Shown: positions 7,259 to 15,592, counted from the first letter of the stretch. The stretch is DNA of 22,080 nucleotides from Acidobacteriota bacterium (GCA_003231035.1 QIHU01000766.1:1-22080), one strand, 5' to 3'. Numbers and translations are program-made. The notes: generated by a model not told the origin, from the sequence alone.

Positions 7259-8265
7259 GCCGCCTCCTCCAGCGCGATTCGGGCGAAGTGGTTCTTGATG
7301 GCACGGAAGAAGTCGTCCACCTCTAGCAGCTCCGGGATCCGGCGGCGAAGGTGCACACCCTGGGGGATGCCGTAGCTGTACCAGCGGGTAAAAAGACGAA
7401 GTTTGTGCAGCGTGGCACTCGTCTCGGTGTGCTCGGCCACGGTCTGGAAGTGGCTGAGGATCAGCTCCTGGCGCTCGGCGAGGGTCGGTTCGGGCAGCGG
7501 CCTTCGATGGGCCTCCGCTTCGCCATCGGAGGTTGGCAAGCAGGCCGCGATGTGGCGAAAGATCCACGGGTTTCGGGTGGCGCCGCGACCGATCATCACC
7601 CCGTCACACTCGGTCGTTGCCAGCATCGCCAAGGCATCTTGCGGCCGGTTGACGTCGCCATTGCCGATGACGGGAATCGATAGTTCTTTTTTGAGTCGAG
7701 CGATCTGAGACCAGTCGGCGGTGCCGCCGTACATCTGGCGGGCGGTGCGGGCGTGCAAAGTGACGGCGTCGATGCCGATCGCCTCACAGAGCTTGCCGAG
7801 CTCTAGAAAAGTGCGTCGACGGTCGTCGAGACCAAGGCGAAACTTGACCGTCAAAGGCATCGTGATTGCCGCTCGCACCTTGGAGAGAATGCGCTCGGCG
7901 AGCGGCAAGTCGCCCATCAAGGCGGCACCGCGGCAACCTTTGAGCACCTTGTTGGCGGGGCACCCCAGATTGATGTCGCACAGATCGGCGCCGCTAGCCT
8001 CGACGATGCGCGCCGCCTTGGCCATGGTGTCGGGGTCCGAACCGTAGATCTGGATCGCTAAGGGTCGCTCCTCTTGGGTGAAGGTCATGATCTGCTGAGC
8101 TAGCCGTTCACCCTCGACGATGCCGCGAGCGGAGACGAACTCCATGGAGACCACGCCTACCCCGCCGAGGCGACGCACGATCAACCGAAAGTGGCGGTCG
8201 GTCAGCCCGGCCATCGGTGCCAAGAACAGAGGTGGGTCCACCACCAGATTGCCGATCTTCAACAT
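7255..8265 (-). CDS. dusB: tRNA-dihydrouridine synthase, DusB type
   Basis: A 336-residue FMN enzyme that reduces uridines in the tRNA D loop. LAPMAGLTDRHFR (15-27) is the FMN-binding start of the barrel. The catalytic cysteine is C102 in INLGCPANKV, followed by the usual GCRGAALM. K141 in TVKFRLG, HARTARQMYGG, GNGDVN and DGVMIGRGATRNPWIF complete the family pattern, ending in the helical domain after PTLAERQELI. The ATG at 8265 gives MLKIGNLVVDPPLFLAPMAG, the normal DusB start. The open frame extends 109 codons further upstream, but that part overlaps another gene and is not family-like. There is no strong ribosome site, so translation may depend on the upstream gene, whose stop is 11 bp away. 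Confidence 0.95.
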   Translation of the reverse strand: MLKIGNLVVDPPLFLAPMAGLTDRHFRLIVRRLGGVGVVSMEFVSARGIVEGERLAQQIMTFTQEERPLAIQIYGSDPDTMAKAARIVEASGADLCDINLGCPANKVLKGCRGAALMGDLPLAERILSKVRAAITMPLTVKFRLGLDDRRRTFLELGKLCEAIGIDAVTLHARTARQMYGGTADWSQIARLKKELSIPVIGNGDVNRPQDALAMLATTECDGVMIGRGATRNPWIFRHIAACLPTSDGEAEAHRRPLPEPTLAERQELILSHFQTVAEHTETSATLHKLRLFTRWYSYGIPQGVHLRRRIPELLEVDDFFRAIKNHFARIALEEAA

Positions 8266-8276
8266 GGAGGTGGATT

Positions 8277-8546
8277 CTAGCCCTTTGACCGACTGGAGGT
8301 GGTCAAACGGCCGATGGCGAAGGTCAACCCGGCGCTCAGTACGGCCCACCAACAGCCACCGAGGACCAGGCTCAGCGCCAGAAGCTTCCAGCCAGCGGCT
8401 TGGACCCAAAGGAGCGACCACGGTAGATCGACCCATACCAGCCAGGCTCCCCGCAGCCCCGGATCCCAACGAATCCAGATCCACAAGGCAGCGAGAGCGT
8501 GGAGGAGGAAGCCCGCGCCGAGAGCGCGGCGTAGTTTGGTACTCAT
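8277..8546 (-). CDS. Small hydrophobic membrane protein, first gene of the dusB operon
   Basis: An 89-residue protein of unknown function. It is tryptophan-rich, with two or three predicted membrane segments: about 10-27 (GAGFLLHALAALWIWIRW), 33-50 and 55-79 (LLALSLVLGGCWWAVLSAGL). It has a basic head (MSTKLRR) and a basic tail (RLTTSSRSKG). A good GGAGG ribosome site lies just upstream of the ATG, unlike dusB itself. It stands 11 bp before dusB, so the two are probably one transcript. The divergent methyltransferase starts 59 bp away, so this short gap must hold promoters for both directions. Reality is supported by the ribosome site, spacing and clear membrane pattern rather than by family membership. 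Confidence 0.7.
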   Translation of the reverse strand: MSTKLRRALGAGFLLHALAALWIWIRWDPGLRGAWLVWVDLPWSLLWVQAAGWKLLALSLVLGGCWWAVLSAGLTFAIGRLTTSSRSKG

Positions 8547-8605
8547 GACCCTCCAAGCATACTCGGCCCTCGAATGGCGATGGATTTGTCAATCAAGGTA
8601 GCGCT

Positions 8606-9337
8606 ATGATCTCGCCCGTGGCCTGGTACCAAGACTGGTTTGGGGATGAATACCTCGAACTCTATGCACACCGCGACGAAGGCGAGGCCGAGCGGCAAGT
8701 GGACTTTGTCGAACGGGCGCTGCCGAGACCGCCCCCCGTTTCGGTACTCGATTTGGCTTGCGGCGCCGGGCGCCACACCGCCGCTTTGAGGACGCGCGGC
8801 TATCGCGCCGTGGGGATCGATCTCTCCTTGAGTTTGCTGCGCCAGCGCGGTGATCTCCCCTTGGCGCGCGGTGACATGCGAACCTTGCCCTTCGCCACCG
8901 GTGGCTTTGACCTGGTGCTCAATTTCTTCACCTCGTTTGGCTATTTCGAGGCGGAACGGGAGAATTTTCGTGTCCTTGAGGAGGTGACGCGAGTGCTGGC
9001 TCCGGGAGGTTGGTTCATCATCGACTTGATGAACCCCGGGCGCACCTTGAGCGCGTTGAAGGCGCGGGAGTCGTCTCAGGTCGGTGGTCGGCAGGTCGAG
9101 ATCGAGCGCTGGTACGATGAGACTTCGCGGCGAGTCAACAAGAAGATCCAACTCACCCGGCCCGGCGGTCGCAGCCGCACTTACTTGGAAAGCGTGCGCG
9201 TCTATAGTCAAGACGAAGTGACAATCGGTATGCGCTGGGCCGGCTTGGAAGTGATCGCGAGCTACGGTAATTTCGCGCTCGAACGCTACGAAGATGCGAG
9301 CGAGAGGTTGATTCTCGTCGCCCGCAAGCCCGCTTGA
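8606..9337 (+). CDS. Class I SAM-dependent methyltransferase
   Basis: A 243-residue protein with a Rossmann-type SAM-binding domain. Motif I is VLDLACGAGRH (47-57). The acidic end of strand 2 is in AVGIDLS, motif II is near ARGDMRTLPFATGGFDLVLNFF, and motif III is VLAPGGWFIIDLMNP. The C-terminal part carries a strand-rich region with REYL-type wording (GRSRTYLESVRVYSQDE), as in small-molecule methyltransferases. The substrate cannot be predicted. It opens the gene run that contains the bacillithiol genes: bshC starts 35 bp after its stop, so they probably share a transcript. This suggests, but does not show, a link to thiol metabolism. The ATG at 8606 has AAGG upstream. A GTG four codons later is an alternative. 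Confidence 0.9.
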   Translation: MISPVAWYQDWFGDEYLELYAHRDEGEAERQVDFVERALPRPPPVSVLDLACGAGRHTAALRTRGYRAVGIDLSLSLLRQRGDLPLARGDMRTLPFATGGFDLVLNFFTSFGYFEAERENFRVLEEVTRVLAPGGWFIIDLMNPGRTLSALKARESSQVGGRQVEIERWYDETSRRVNKKIQLTRPGGRSRTYLESVRVYSQDEVTIGMRWAGLEVIASYGNFALERYEDASERLILVARKPA

Positions 9338-9372
9338 TCTCTCGAAAGAGGCCAACGAGGAACCACCCTGCC

Positions 9373-11025
9373 ATGACCCTAGAAGTAGAAGGCTCACCCG
9401 TCGAAGCCGCCGTTGCGCCGGCCCTAGACCTGCTGGCTGCCGGTCGCCTGCCTCCTTTGGCCGCCGCCTTCCTGGCGGGTCGAGACCGAGACCTCTTGGC
9501 GCCGCTGCGTTTGCAGCCTCACGATCAACTTCCACCAACCCCCTCGGGGTCAGCTCCCGATCGCGGTGAACTGGCCCGCGCGCTGGCCGCCGCCAACACC
9601 GCCTACGGCCATCCGGCCGCCACCGAACTGGCCCGACGCCTTGCCGATCCGGCGACCCAAGTCGTGGTCACCGGCCAGCAACCGGGTCTCTTCGGTGGGC
9701 CGCTTTACAGCCTCTCCAAGGCGGTGGCCGCGGCCCGCTGGGCGGCTGAACTGGAGGCCGCGGGGCAGCCGGCGGTGGCGATCTACTGGGTGGCGACGGA
9801 AGACCATGACTATGACGAAGTGGCGCGGGCGGTGGTGTCAGCCTCCTCGGGAGCCACCGCTTTCGATCTGGGAGAGGATCCAGATCCCCTGGCACCGGTC
9901 GGTGTGCGTAGTTTGGGAAACGGGGTCACCACGGCTCTTGAAGAGATCGTGGTGCTCGAAGGCGAGCCGGCGCCGCGCAACGATGCGTGGCGGAGTTGGT
10001 GGGGCGAAGTCGGTGGCTGGTATCGCCCTGATGCGCGCTTTGGCGAGGCTTTTAGCCGGCTGATGGTGCGCATGCTGGGGCGCCGCTGCCCGTTGATGCT
10101 CGATGCCCTGCTCCCTCAGCTCAAGGCGGCCGAGCGTCCTTGGTTGCGGCGTGCCCTCGAGCGCCGGGTGGAGGTCAGCGCGGCACTGGCGAGTGCCGCA
10201 GAGCGGATTCAGAGCCGTGGCTACAAGACGCAGGTGCGACCGCAACGGGAAGTCTCGCCGCTGTTCATGCTCGATCAAGGGCAGCGTCGGCGCATTGAAT
10301 GGACCGACCAGGACGGGGGTGACTGGCGGTTGCGCGGTAGTACACGCAGCGGCTCGTTCGCCGATCTGCTGGAGATTCTGGACGACAACCCGATCGTCGT
10401 GAGCCCGGGTGCCCTGGCCCGTCCGGCGATCCAAGATGCGGTCTTGGGTTCGAGCTTGCAGGTTCTGGGACCTGGCGAAATGTCCTACATGGCGCAAGCG
10501 GCGGCACTCTATCCGGTACTCGAAGTGGCCCCGCCGTGCTCAGCGCTTCGCCCGCAGGTATTGGTACTGACGAAGAAAGAACTCGGCTGGTTGGCGGAGC
10601 TTGGTCTCTCCTTGGAAGAGCTGACCGGAGAGAGAAAGCATCTTGAACGTCGCCTCGCCGAGGCGGCGGGCAGCGATCCCACAAGCGCGCTTCGCCAGCA
10701 ACTTCTGGAGCGGTTCGAAGAGTTGACGCCGCAAGTATTGGCGATCGACGGGACTCTCGAAAAGCCTTGGAACAAGACTCAAGATAGCGTTCGACGAGCG
10801 CTGGACAACTTCGCCTCTCGCCTAGCCGCGGCGGCTGCGCGCAGCGATGAGGTTCGGTTAGGGCGCCTTGAAAAATTGCGTCAGGCGGTACTGCCTTTGG
10901 GCAAGCCCCAGGAGAGAACGCTCTGCTCTGCCTCGCTTTTCGGTCGCTTTGGCGATCGCTTCGGCGAAGAACTTTTTGCACAACTGGATCTCAATCCGGG
11001 GACTTTGCACCTCTTGACCCTTTAG
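9373..11025 (+). CDS. bshC: Bacillithiol biosynthesis cysteine-adding enzyme BshC
   Basis: A 550-residue protein of the BshC family, which catalyses the last step of bacillithiol synthesis: addition of cysteine to glucosaminyl-malate. The hallmark region is VVVTGQQPGLFGGPLYSLSK (97-116), followed by IYWVATEDHDYDEV (137-150), both typical of the nucleotidyltransferase-like core. A coiled-coil-forming stretch rich in Leu, Glu and Arg lies at about 400-500, as in characterised BshC. It ends with SLFGRFGDRFGEELFAQLD, again family-like. The ATG at 9373 is chosen. A TTG at 9334 would overlap the methyltransferase stop and add 13 residues that do not fit the family. bshB1 and bshA follow after an HU gene, so the pathway is complete. 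Length and core motifs are intact. Confidence 0.95.
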   Translation: MTLEVEGSPVEAAVAPALDLLAAGRLPPLAAAFLAGRDRDLLAPLRLQPHDQLPPTPSGSAPDRGELARALAAANTAYGHPAATELARRLADPATQVVVTGQQPGLFGGPLYSLSKAVAAARWAAELEAAGQPAVAIYWVATEDHDYDEVARAVVSASSGATAFDLGEDPDPLAPVGVRSLGNGVTTALEEIVVLEGEPAPRNDAWRSWWGEVGGWYRPDARFGEAFSRLMVRMLGRRCPLMLDALLPQLKAAERPWLRRALERRVEVSAALASAAERIQSRGYKTQVRPQREVSPLFMLDQGQRRRIEWTDQDGGDWRLRGSTRSGSFADLLEILDDNPIVVSPGALARPAIQDAVLGSSLQVLGPGEMSYMAQAAALYPVLEVAPPCSALRPQVLVLTKKELGWLAELGLSLEELTGERKHLERRLAEAAGSDPTSALRQQLLERFEELTPQVLAIDGTLEKPWNKTQDSVRRALDNFASRLAAAAARSDEVRLGRLEKLRQAVLPLGKPQERTLCSASLFGRFGDRFGEELFAQLDLNPGTLHLLTL

Positions 11026-11082
11026 AATGGGGCCCGCGTTTGAAAGATGACGAGAATTTACGATGACGAGAAGGAGGACTCT

Positions 11083-11361
11083 ATGGCTGGAAAGAAGGAT
11101 CTCACGGCGGCGGTAATCTCAGGGACCGGAATGGGCAAGGGCGAAGTGGAAACCGTCGTGGAAGCAACCCTGGATGCGATCCAGGATATGTTGGTCGCTG
11201 GCGAGAGGTTGAGCCTGCCGGGGTTTGGAACCTTCTCCGTTTCAGAGCGTAGCGCCCGCACCGGGCGTAACCCCGCCACGGGAGCGACGATTGAGATTCC
11301 CGCCAAGAAGGTGGCGAAGTTCAAGCCAGCCAAGGCGCTCGCTGACGCTGTCAACAACTGA
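11083..11361 (+). CDS. HU/IHF-family DNA-binding protein
   Basis: A 92-residue histone-like protein. The family signature GFGTFSVSERSARTGRNPATG lies at about 47-67; its start and end define the DNA-gripping beta arm. VAKFKPAKALADAVN closes the domain. HU proteins bend and compact DNA as dimers. The ATG at 11083 has a near-perfect AAGGAGG ribosome site five bases upstream, so the longer frame from 11047 is not used. The strong ribosome site fits a highly expressed gene. It is placed between bshC and bshB1. A TAGAAT hexamer (11023-11028) overlapping the bshC stop could be the -10 of its own promoter, but no clear -35 accompanies it. Which HU subtype it is cannot be told from sequence alone. Confidence 0.95.
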   Translation: MAGKKDLTAAVISGTGMGKGEVETVVEATLDAIQDMLVAGERLSLPGFGTFSVSERSARTGRNPATGATIEIPAKKVAKFKPAKALADAVNN

Positions 11362-11420
11362 ATCATGGGCTGGTGGCACCGGGCGCGTCGCGGCCATCGA
11401 TTGGCAAGGGGCAAGACTCG

Positions 11421-12170
11421 GTGTCAAGGTTAGATGTACTGGCTATTGGTCCGCACCCCGACGATGTCGAATTGGGGTGCGGTGGCACGGTGGCGCTGCT
11501 GGCCGCGCAGGGTAAGCGGGTTGGCATCCTTCATCTGACCTCGGGCGAGGCCGGTACTCGCGGGACGGCCCGCGAGCGTCGGCTAGAGGCGGAAAAGGCC
11601 GCGGCGGCGCTCGGTGTCGTCGCGCTCGCCTTCCTGGATTGCGGCGACGGTTCATTGCGCACTGGCGAGGCGGAGGAAGATGCCCTGATCGCGCATCTGC
11701 GCCAGTGGTGCCCGCGGTTGGTTCTGGGGCCGGCGCCGTCGGATCGACACCCGGACCACGGGCGAGGCCACCGCTTGGTGGAAGCGGCCTGTTTCTACTC
11801 TGGCCTGGCGAGTCGCGGTGCTGCCGAGGGTCCACCTCCCCACCGCCCGGCGGCGGTTTTTTCCTACATGCAGCACGATCCGTTTTCACCGCGATTCATC
11901 GTCGATGTCAGTTCGACCTGGAAAGCCAAGATGACGGCGCTCGACTGCTATCCATCGCAGTTCTACCTTCCCCAAGCAGATCAGGATGACCGCATTGTCC
12001 ACGACGCTCCCGTCACCAAGGTGGCGACCCGTGAGTTTCGGCTCGCCATCGAGGGTAGGGCGCGACACTTCGGTAACCTGATCGGATCGGCCTTCGGGGA
12101 ACCATTTTGGAGCCGCTTGCCGCCAGCGGTCAGCGACCCTTTGACCTTGATTCCTGGAGGAGTCCTGTGA
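11421..12170 (+). CDS. bshB1: Bacillithiol deacetylase BshB1 (PIG-L family)
   Basis: A 249-residue zinc-dependent deacetylase. It removes acetyl from N-acetylglucosaminyl-malate, the second step of bacillithiol synthesis, and relatives also act in bacillithiol-conjugate turnover. The zinc and catalytic motif GPHPDDVELGCGGT (10-23) gives H12, D14 and D15. The third zinc histidine is H113 in SDRHPDHGRGH. HLTSGEAGTRGT and YPSQF are further family marks. The GTG at 11421 is preferred, giving VSRLDVLAIGPHPDD. A GTG at 11373 would add 16 unrelated residues. An AAGGGG ribosome site is nine bases upstream. The stop overlaps the bshA start (GTGA), so these two are translationally coupled. Confidence 0.93.
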   Translation: MSRLDVLAIGPHPDDVELGCGGTVALLAAQGKRVGILHLTSGEAGTRGTARERRLEAEKAAAALGVVALAFLDCGDGSLRTGEAEEDALIAHLRQWCPRLVLGPAPSDRHPDHGRGHRLVEAACFYSGLASRGAAEGPPPHRPAAVFSYMQHDPFSPRFIVDVSSTWKAKMTALDCYPSQFYLPQADQDDRIVHDAPVTKVATREFRLAIEGRARHFGNLIGSAFGEPFWSRLPPAVSDPLTLIPGGVL

Positions 12171-13330
12171 GAATTGGCATTAGTTGTTACCCAACGTTCG
12201 GCGGTTCTGGGGTGGTCGCCACCGAGTTGGCGATGGCGCTGGCGACCGGCGGTGACGAAGTGCACATCATCAGCTATGCCTTGCCCTCGCGCTTGTCGAT
12301 GCTATGCGGCAATCTAGACAACTCGGACTTGGCGCCGGGACCGCAGCTGTACTCCAATCTGCATTTTCACCAGGTGGGAGTCACCCACTATCCCTTGTTC
12401 GAATATCCGCCCTACTCGTTGGCGCTGGCCACGGCGATGGTCGAGGTGGCCCGCCACCAGCAGCTCGACCTGATGCATGTGCACTACGCCGTTCCCAACG
12501 CGGTCTCCGCGGTCTTGGCGCGGCAGATCATGGCGCCGGCGCCGTTGCCGGTGGTGACGACGCTGCACGGCACCGACATCACACTGGTCGGCAACGACCC
12601 GAACTATCTAGAAACGACCCGCTTCGGCATCGTCGAGAGCGATGCCGTGACCGCGGTCTCCGACTGGTTGCTCAAGGCCACGCGGGAGACCTTCACCGTC
12701 GACAAGCCGATCGAGGTGGTCCCCAACTTCATCGATCCCGCGCGCTACGAACGGTTCGCCGATCGCCCCGGGGCTCGTCGGTGGGCCTCGCAGGAGGAGC
12801 GGACCCTGATTCACATCTCCAACTTCCGTCCGGTCAAGCGAGTGCTCGACGTGATCGAGACTTTCCACCGGGTCCTCCAGCAGTTACCCTGCCGCTTGCT
12901 GCTAGTCGGCGACGGACCCGATCGGGCCAAGGTCGACAAGCGCTGCCGCGAGCTCGGTATCTGCGACTCGATCACCTTCATCGGCAACCTGCCGTTGGTG
13001 GAGGAAGTGCTGGTCGGCGGGGATCTCTTTCTGTTGCCCTCCGATGCGGAGTCGTTCGGTCTCTCGGCCCTCGAAGCGCTGGCTTGTAAGGTGCCGGTGA
13101 TCGGCGCCGCCGCGGGAGGGTTGCCAGAGGTGGTAACCCACGGCGAGACGGGATTCTTGCTGCCCGTCGGCGATGTGGATGGGATGGCGCGGGCGGCTCT
13201 CGAACTCCTCACCGACAAGGAGCGCCACCGCGAATTCGGTGAACGCGCTCGCCAGCAGGCTCTAGAACGCTTCAGCCAAGATGTGGTCGTCGAGCAGTAC
13301 CGGGAGATCTACCGAGGGGTGCTCGGCTGA
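12167..13330 (+). CDS. bshA: N-acetyl-alpha-D-glucosaminyl L-malate synthase BshA
   Basis: A 387-residue GT4 retaining glycosyltransferase that joins UDP-GlcNAc and L-malate in the first step of bacillithiol synthesis. The N-terminal acceptor domain starts with ISCYPTFGGSGVVATELA, which is typical of BshA rather than of general GT4 enzymes. HVHYAVPNA and TTLHGTDITLVG are also BshA-like. The donor-site pair is E295 and E303 in DAESFGLSALEAL, the classic E-x7-E motif. SNFRPVKRV at 218-226 carries the nucleotide-sugar-binding lysine. The GTG start at 12167 overlaps the bshB1 TGA and has GGAGGAG five bases upstream, so it is secure. Together with bshB1 and bshC it gives the complete pathway in one run of genes. 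Confidence 0.95.
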   Translation: MRIGISCYPTFGGSGVVATELAMALATGGDEVHIISYALPSRLSMLCGNLDNSDLAPGPQLYSNLHFHQVGVTHYPLFEYPPYSLALATAMVEVARHQQLDLMHVHYAVPNAVSAVLARQIMAPAPLPVVTTLHGTDITLVGNDPNYLETTRFGIVESDAVTAVSDWLLKATRETFTVDKPIEVVPNFIDPARYERFADRPGARRWASQEERTLIHISNFRPVKRVLDVIETFHRVLQQLPCRLLLVGDGPDRAKVDKRCRELGICDSITFIGNLPLVEEVLVGGDLFLLPSDAESFGLSALEALACKVPVIGAAAGGLPEVVTHGETGFLLPVGDVDGMARAALELLTDKERHREFGERARQQALERFSQDVVVEQYREIYRGVLG

Positions 13331-13335
13331 AGGGT

Positions 13336-13494
13336 ATGGATGGTTATCGCGTGGCCCGGGGATCGGCGCGGGCCGAATTCCGCCGCGCGACTCACCATTG
13401 TTGGGCCTGGCGGCTGGGGGCCGAAGCGGCGGAAGCTTCTTTGGCTGATCTTGGTCTGGCAGTTCGGGCGCAAGGGACTGTGGTGGCGCCATGA
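13336..13494 (+). CDS. Short ORF between bshA and yidD, possible YraN-like remnant
   Basis: A 52-codon frame from ATG 13336 to TGA 13492-13494. Its stop overlaps the yidD start as ATGA, which is the pattern of coupled genes. The C-terminal half reads WAWRLGAEAAEASLADLGLA, which resembles the first helix of YraN-type (UPF0102) proteins, but the catalytic part of that family is absent. It could therefore be a truncated remnant. GAAGGG lies too close to the ATG to be a good ribosome site. An overlapping frame from 13340 to 13522 cannot be ruled out as the real one, and the stretch may be noncoding. Confidence 0.3.
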   Translation: MDGYRVARGSARAEFRRATHHCWAWRLGAEAAEASLADLGLAVRAQGTVVAP

Positions 13495-13898
13495 ACCGTG
13501 GTCAACGAGGCACATCGTCTGAGCAGCAGGAGATCACGGTGCGCAAACGGCGTTGGCCGTGGGGCGTGGCCGCGGTGGTGCTCTTTCTTCTTCTGGAGGG
13601 CTGGTGGATACCCGCGCCCAAGCAGCCCACCGCGCGGTTGATTCTGGTGGCGATCAATCTCTACCAGGCCGTCTTGTCACCGCGACTGCGAACCGCCGGG
13701 GTTCGCTGCCGGTTCGAGCCGACCTGTTCACAGTACGGTGAGGAAGTCATTCGCCATTTCGGCACTCTGCGTGGCACCGCGTTGACTCTTCGGCGGGTGG
13801 TGCGTTGCGGTCCTTGGACTCCCGCAGGAACGCTCGATCCGCCGCCGAGCGAGCAAGCGCCCTCCGACTCGGGTAACATCACCGGCACCCGTCGCTGA
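13491..13898 (+). CDS. yidD: YidD-like membrane protein insertion efficiency factor
   Basis: A 135-residue protein with the YidD (haemolytic/DUF37) domain, which helps YidC insert proteins into the inner membrane. The core is CRFEPTCSQYGEEVIRHFG, RVVRCGPWTPAGTLDPPP at about 74-122, with all three conserved cysteines. Unlike short YidD proteins of about 75-85 residues, it has an extra N-terminal membrane segment (about 22-40, WPWGVAAVVLFLLLEGWWI) before LILVAINLYQAVLSP. The C-terminal tail is short and polar. The ATG at 13491 overlaps the stop of a short upstream ORF. A GTG at 13539 is a shorter alternative that would still keep the whole domain and membrane segment. YidD usually sits beside rnpA and yidC; here it is isolated from them. 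Confidence 0.88.
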   Translation: MNRGQRGTSSEQQEITVRKRRWPWGVAAVVLFLLLEGWWIPAPKQPTARLILVAINLYQAVLSPRLRTAGVRCRFEPTCSQYGEEVIRHFGTLRGTALTLRRVVRCGPWTPAGTLDPPPSEQAPSDSGNITGTRR

Positions 13899-14023
13899 AA
13901 GACCGGCTGCACCACTGCCCGTTTGTTTTCTTGATGGGTTGCCAGCGGTGAGGCCGGCAGGCTCCTTGGAGTCTCTTGAGAGAGACCTTCAGCGACTCTT
14001 CGATCTTTCGGGAGGGCCTCAGC

Positions 14024-15592
14024 GTGCGCAAAGTCGGAATCTTCGGTTGGGGCATCGTCGCGCCTCAATCACCGAACGTTGAGCGCTTCGCGGCGAACCT
14101 CGCTTCGTCGCGGAGTTGGTTGGCACCGTTTGATGGCTTCGGCCCCGCCCCTTTCCTGGTGGGCGCTCCGGACTTCAGATTTGAAGACTACAAGGGGTGG
14201 GTCGACGAGCGGTTCAAGCCCAGTCGCTTTCCCCAGCTGGTCGACAAGATGGACCCCTCGACCCATTACGCCATCGGTGCCTTCATCCAGTCCCTCGAGC
14301 AGAATCCTGGGATCGAAGCCGAACTCCGCGCACTTGGCGAACTGGCGCACGTCTATGTGGGTACGGGCTTGGGCAGCTTGACGACGATTTATGACTCGGC
14401 CCTGGCGCTCTACCGGGGCCAGCGGGCGTGGAATCGATTCTGGGCGCAGCCACAACGCAACGCGGCGCTGGCCGCCTACAGTGCTGACCCCGAAGCGGCC
14501 CGCAAGGAGCACGTCGACATCCCACCCGAGCCGGCGCGGGCGGAGGAGGCACAGCGGGACGGGGCGGAAGAGCGCTGGTGGGCCTACTGGATGGCCCACT
14601 CGGAAGGGCTCCAAGAGTATTTGAAAGAATTTCAGGAGATCGAGGCGCTGAAGGTCGAAGGTGAGGTCGAAGCGGGCAAGATCTCGTTGATGAAGAAGAG
14701 GCGCCGCCGCCACGCTCGGTTGAAGACGCATTGGGGTGCTCCCGATCCGCCGTGGAAGTCGATCCCGACCCAGCTGCTGTGGAATATTCCCAACACTCCC
14801 GCGTCGCAGATTTCCATGCTGGGCCTGATCACCGGCATGACGATCGCGCCGGTCGCTGCCTGCTCGACCTTTGGGGTTACCTTGAAGATGGCGATGGATG
14901 CGATCGACCGCGGCGCAGCCAAGGCGGTCGTCATCGGGGCCACCGACGGCCCGCCGCATCCCCTCACCGTGGGTGCCTTTTACACCGCCCGGGTGCTGGC
15001 TGGCGATGGTCAAGTCTCCAAACCGCTCTCCGGCTTGCAGGGGACCCACGTTTCGGGCGGGGCGGCGATCTGGATCGTGGGTGACTGGGAGCACATGACG
15101 GCGCGCGGTTTCCGCCCCCTCGGGATGGAGCCAGTGGGGGTAGGAGTGAGTTCGGATGCCGACCACATCATCACCCCGTCCAAAGAGGGTCCGACCCAGG
15201 CGATCGTGTCCGCCCTCGAAAACGCCGCGGTGCGGGCGGCCGACATTGGAACCTGGGATCTCCACGCCACGGCGACGCCGGGTGATTATCTGGAGGTCGA
15301 CAATATGCGGGGAGTCTTGCCGGAGGAAGTCCTGGTCACGGCGCGCAAGGGCACTTTCGGTCACGGGATGAGCGCGGCGGGGGGCTGGGAGCTGATGGCA
15401 CAGTACCTCGGGTTCGAGCGCGGCAAACTTTTCCCCACCCCGCTACGGAGCGAAGAGCTGAACCCGGAGATTGGGCGGGTGCACCAGCGGTTTGTTTTCG
15501 ACCAAGACTGCGCCTTGCCCGAGGGCCTCGCCGGCAAACTGTCGATGGGAATCGGTGGGGTCAACGCCTGCGTGGTTTCTCGACCGTTGTAG
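14024..15592 (+). CDS. Atypical beta-ketoacyl synthase with a large internal insert
   Basis: A 522-residue thiolase-fold condensing enzyme. The nucleophile is C280 in APVAACSTFGVT, the two active-site histidines are H414 in DLHATATPGD and H447 in GTFGHGMSAAGG, and K442 precedes the second histidine. So the Cys-His-His set of FabF-type synthases is kept, although the wording differs from standard FabF (HATATPGD instead of HGTGTPLND). Between VGTGLGSL (112-119) and TPASQISM (258-265) there are about 138 residues, far more than in FabF, with charged helices and a KKRRRR cluster at 224-229. The GTG at 14024 has GGGAGGG upstream and gives the usual start VRKVGIFGWGIVAP. No acyl carrier protein or other fatty acid gene is adjacent. 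The substrate is unknown. Confidence 0.85.
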   Translation: MRKVGIFGWGIVAPQSPNVERFAANLASSRSWLAPFDGFGPAPFLVGAPDFRFEDYKGWVDERFKPSRFPQLVDKMDPSTHYAIGAFIQSLEQNPGIEAELRALGELAHVYVGTGLGSLTTIYDSALALYRGQRAWNRFWAQPQRNAALAAYSADPEAARKEHVDIPPEPARAEEAQRDGAEERWWAYWMAHSEGLQEYLKEFQEIEALKVEGEVEAGKISLMKKRRRRHARLKTHWGAPDPPWKSIPTQLLWNIPNTPASQISMLGLITGMTIAPVAACSTFGVTLKMAMDAIDRGAAKAVVIGATDGPPHPLTVGAFYTARVLAGDGQVSKPLSGLQGTHVSGGAAIWIVGDWEHMTARGFRPLGMEPVGVGVSSDADHIITPSKEGPTQAIVSALENAAVRAADIGTWDLHATATPGDYLEVDNMRGVLPEEVLVTARKGTFGHGMSAAGGWELMAQYLGFERGKLFPTPLRSEELNPEIGRVHQRFVFDQDCALPEGLAGKLSMGIGGVNACVVSRPL

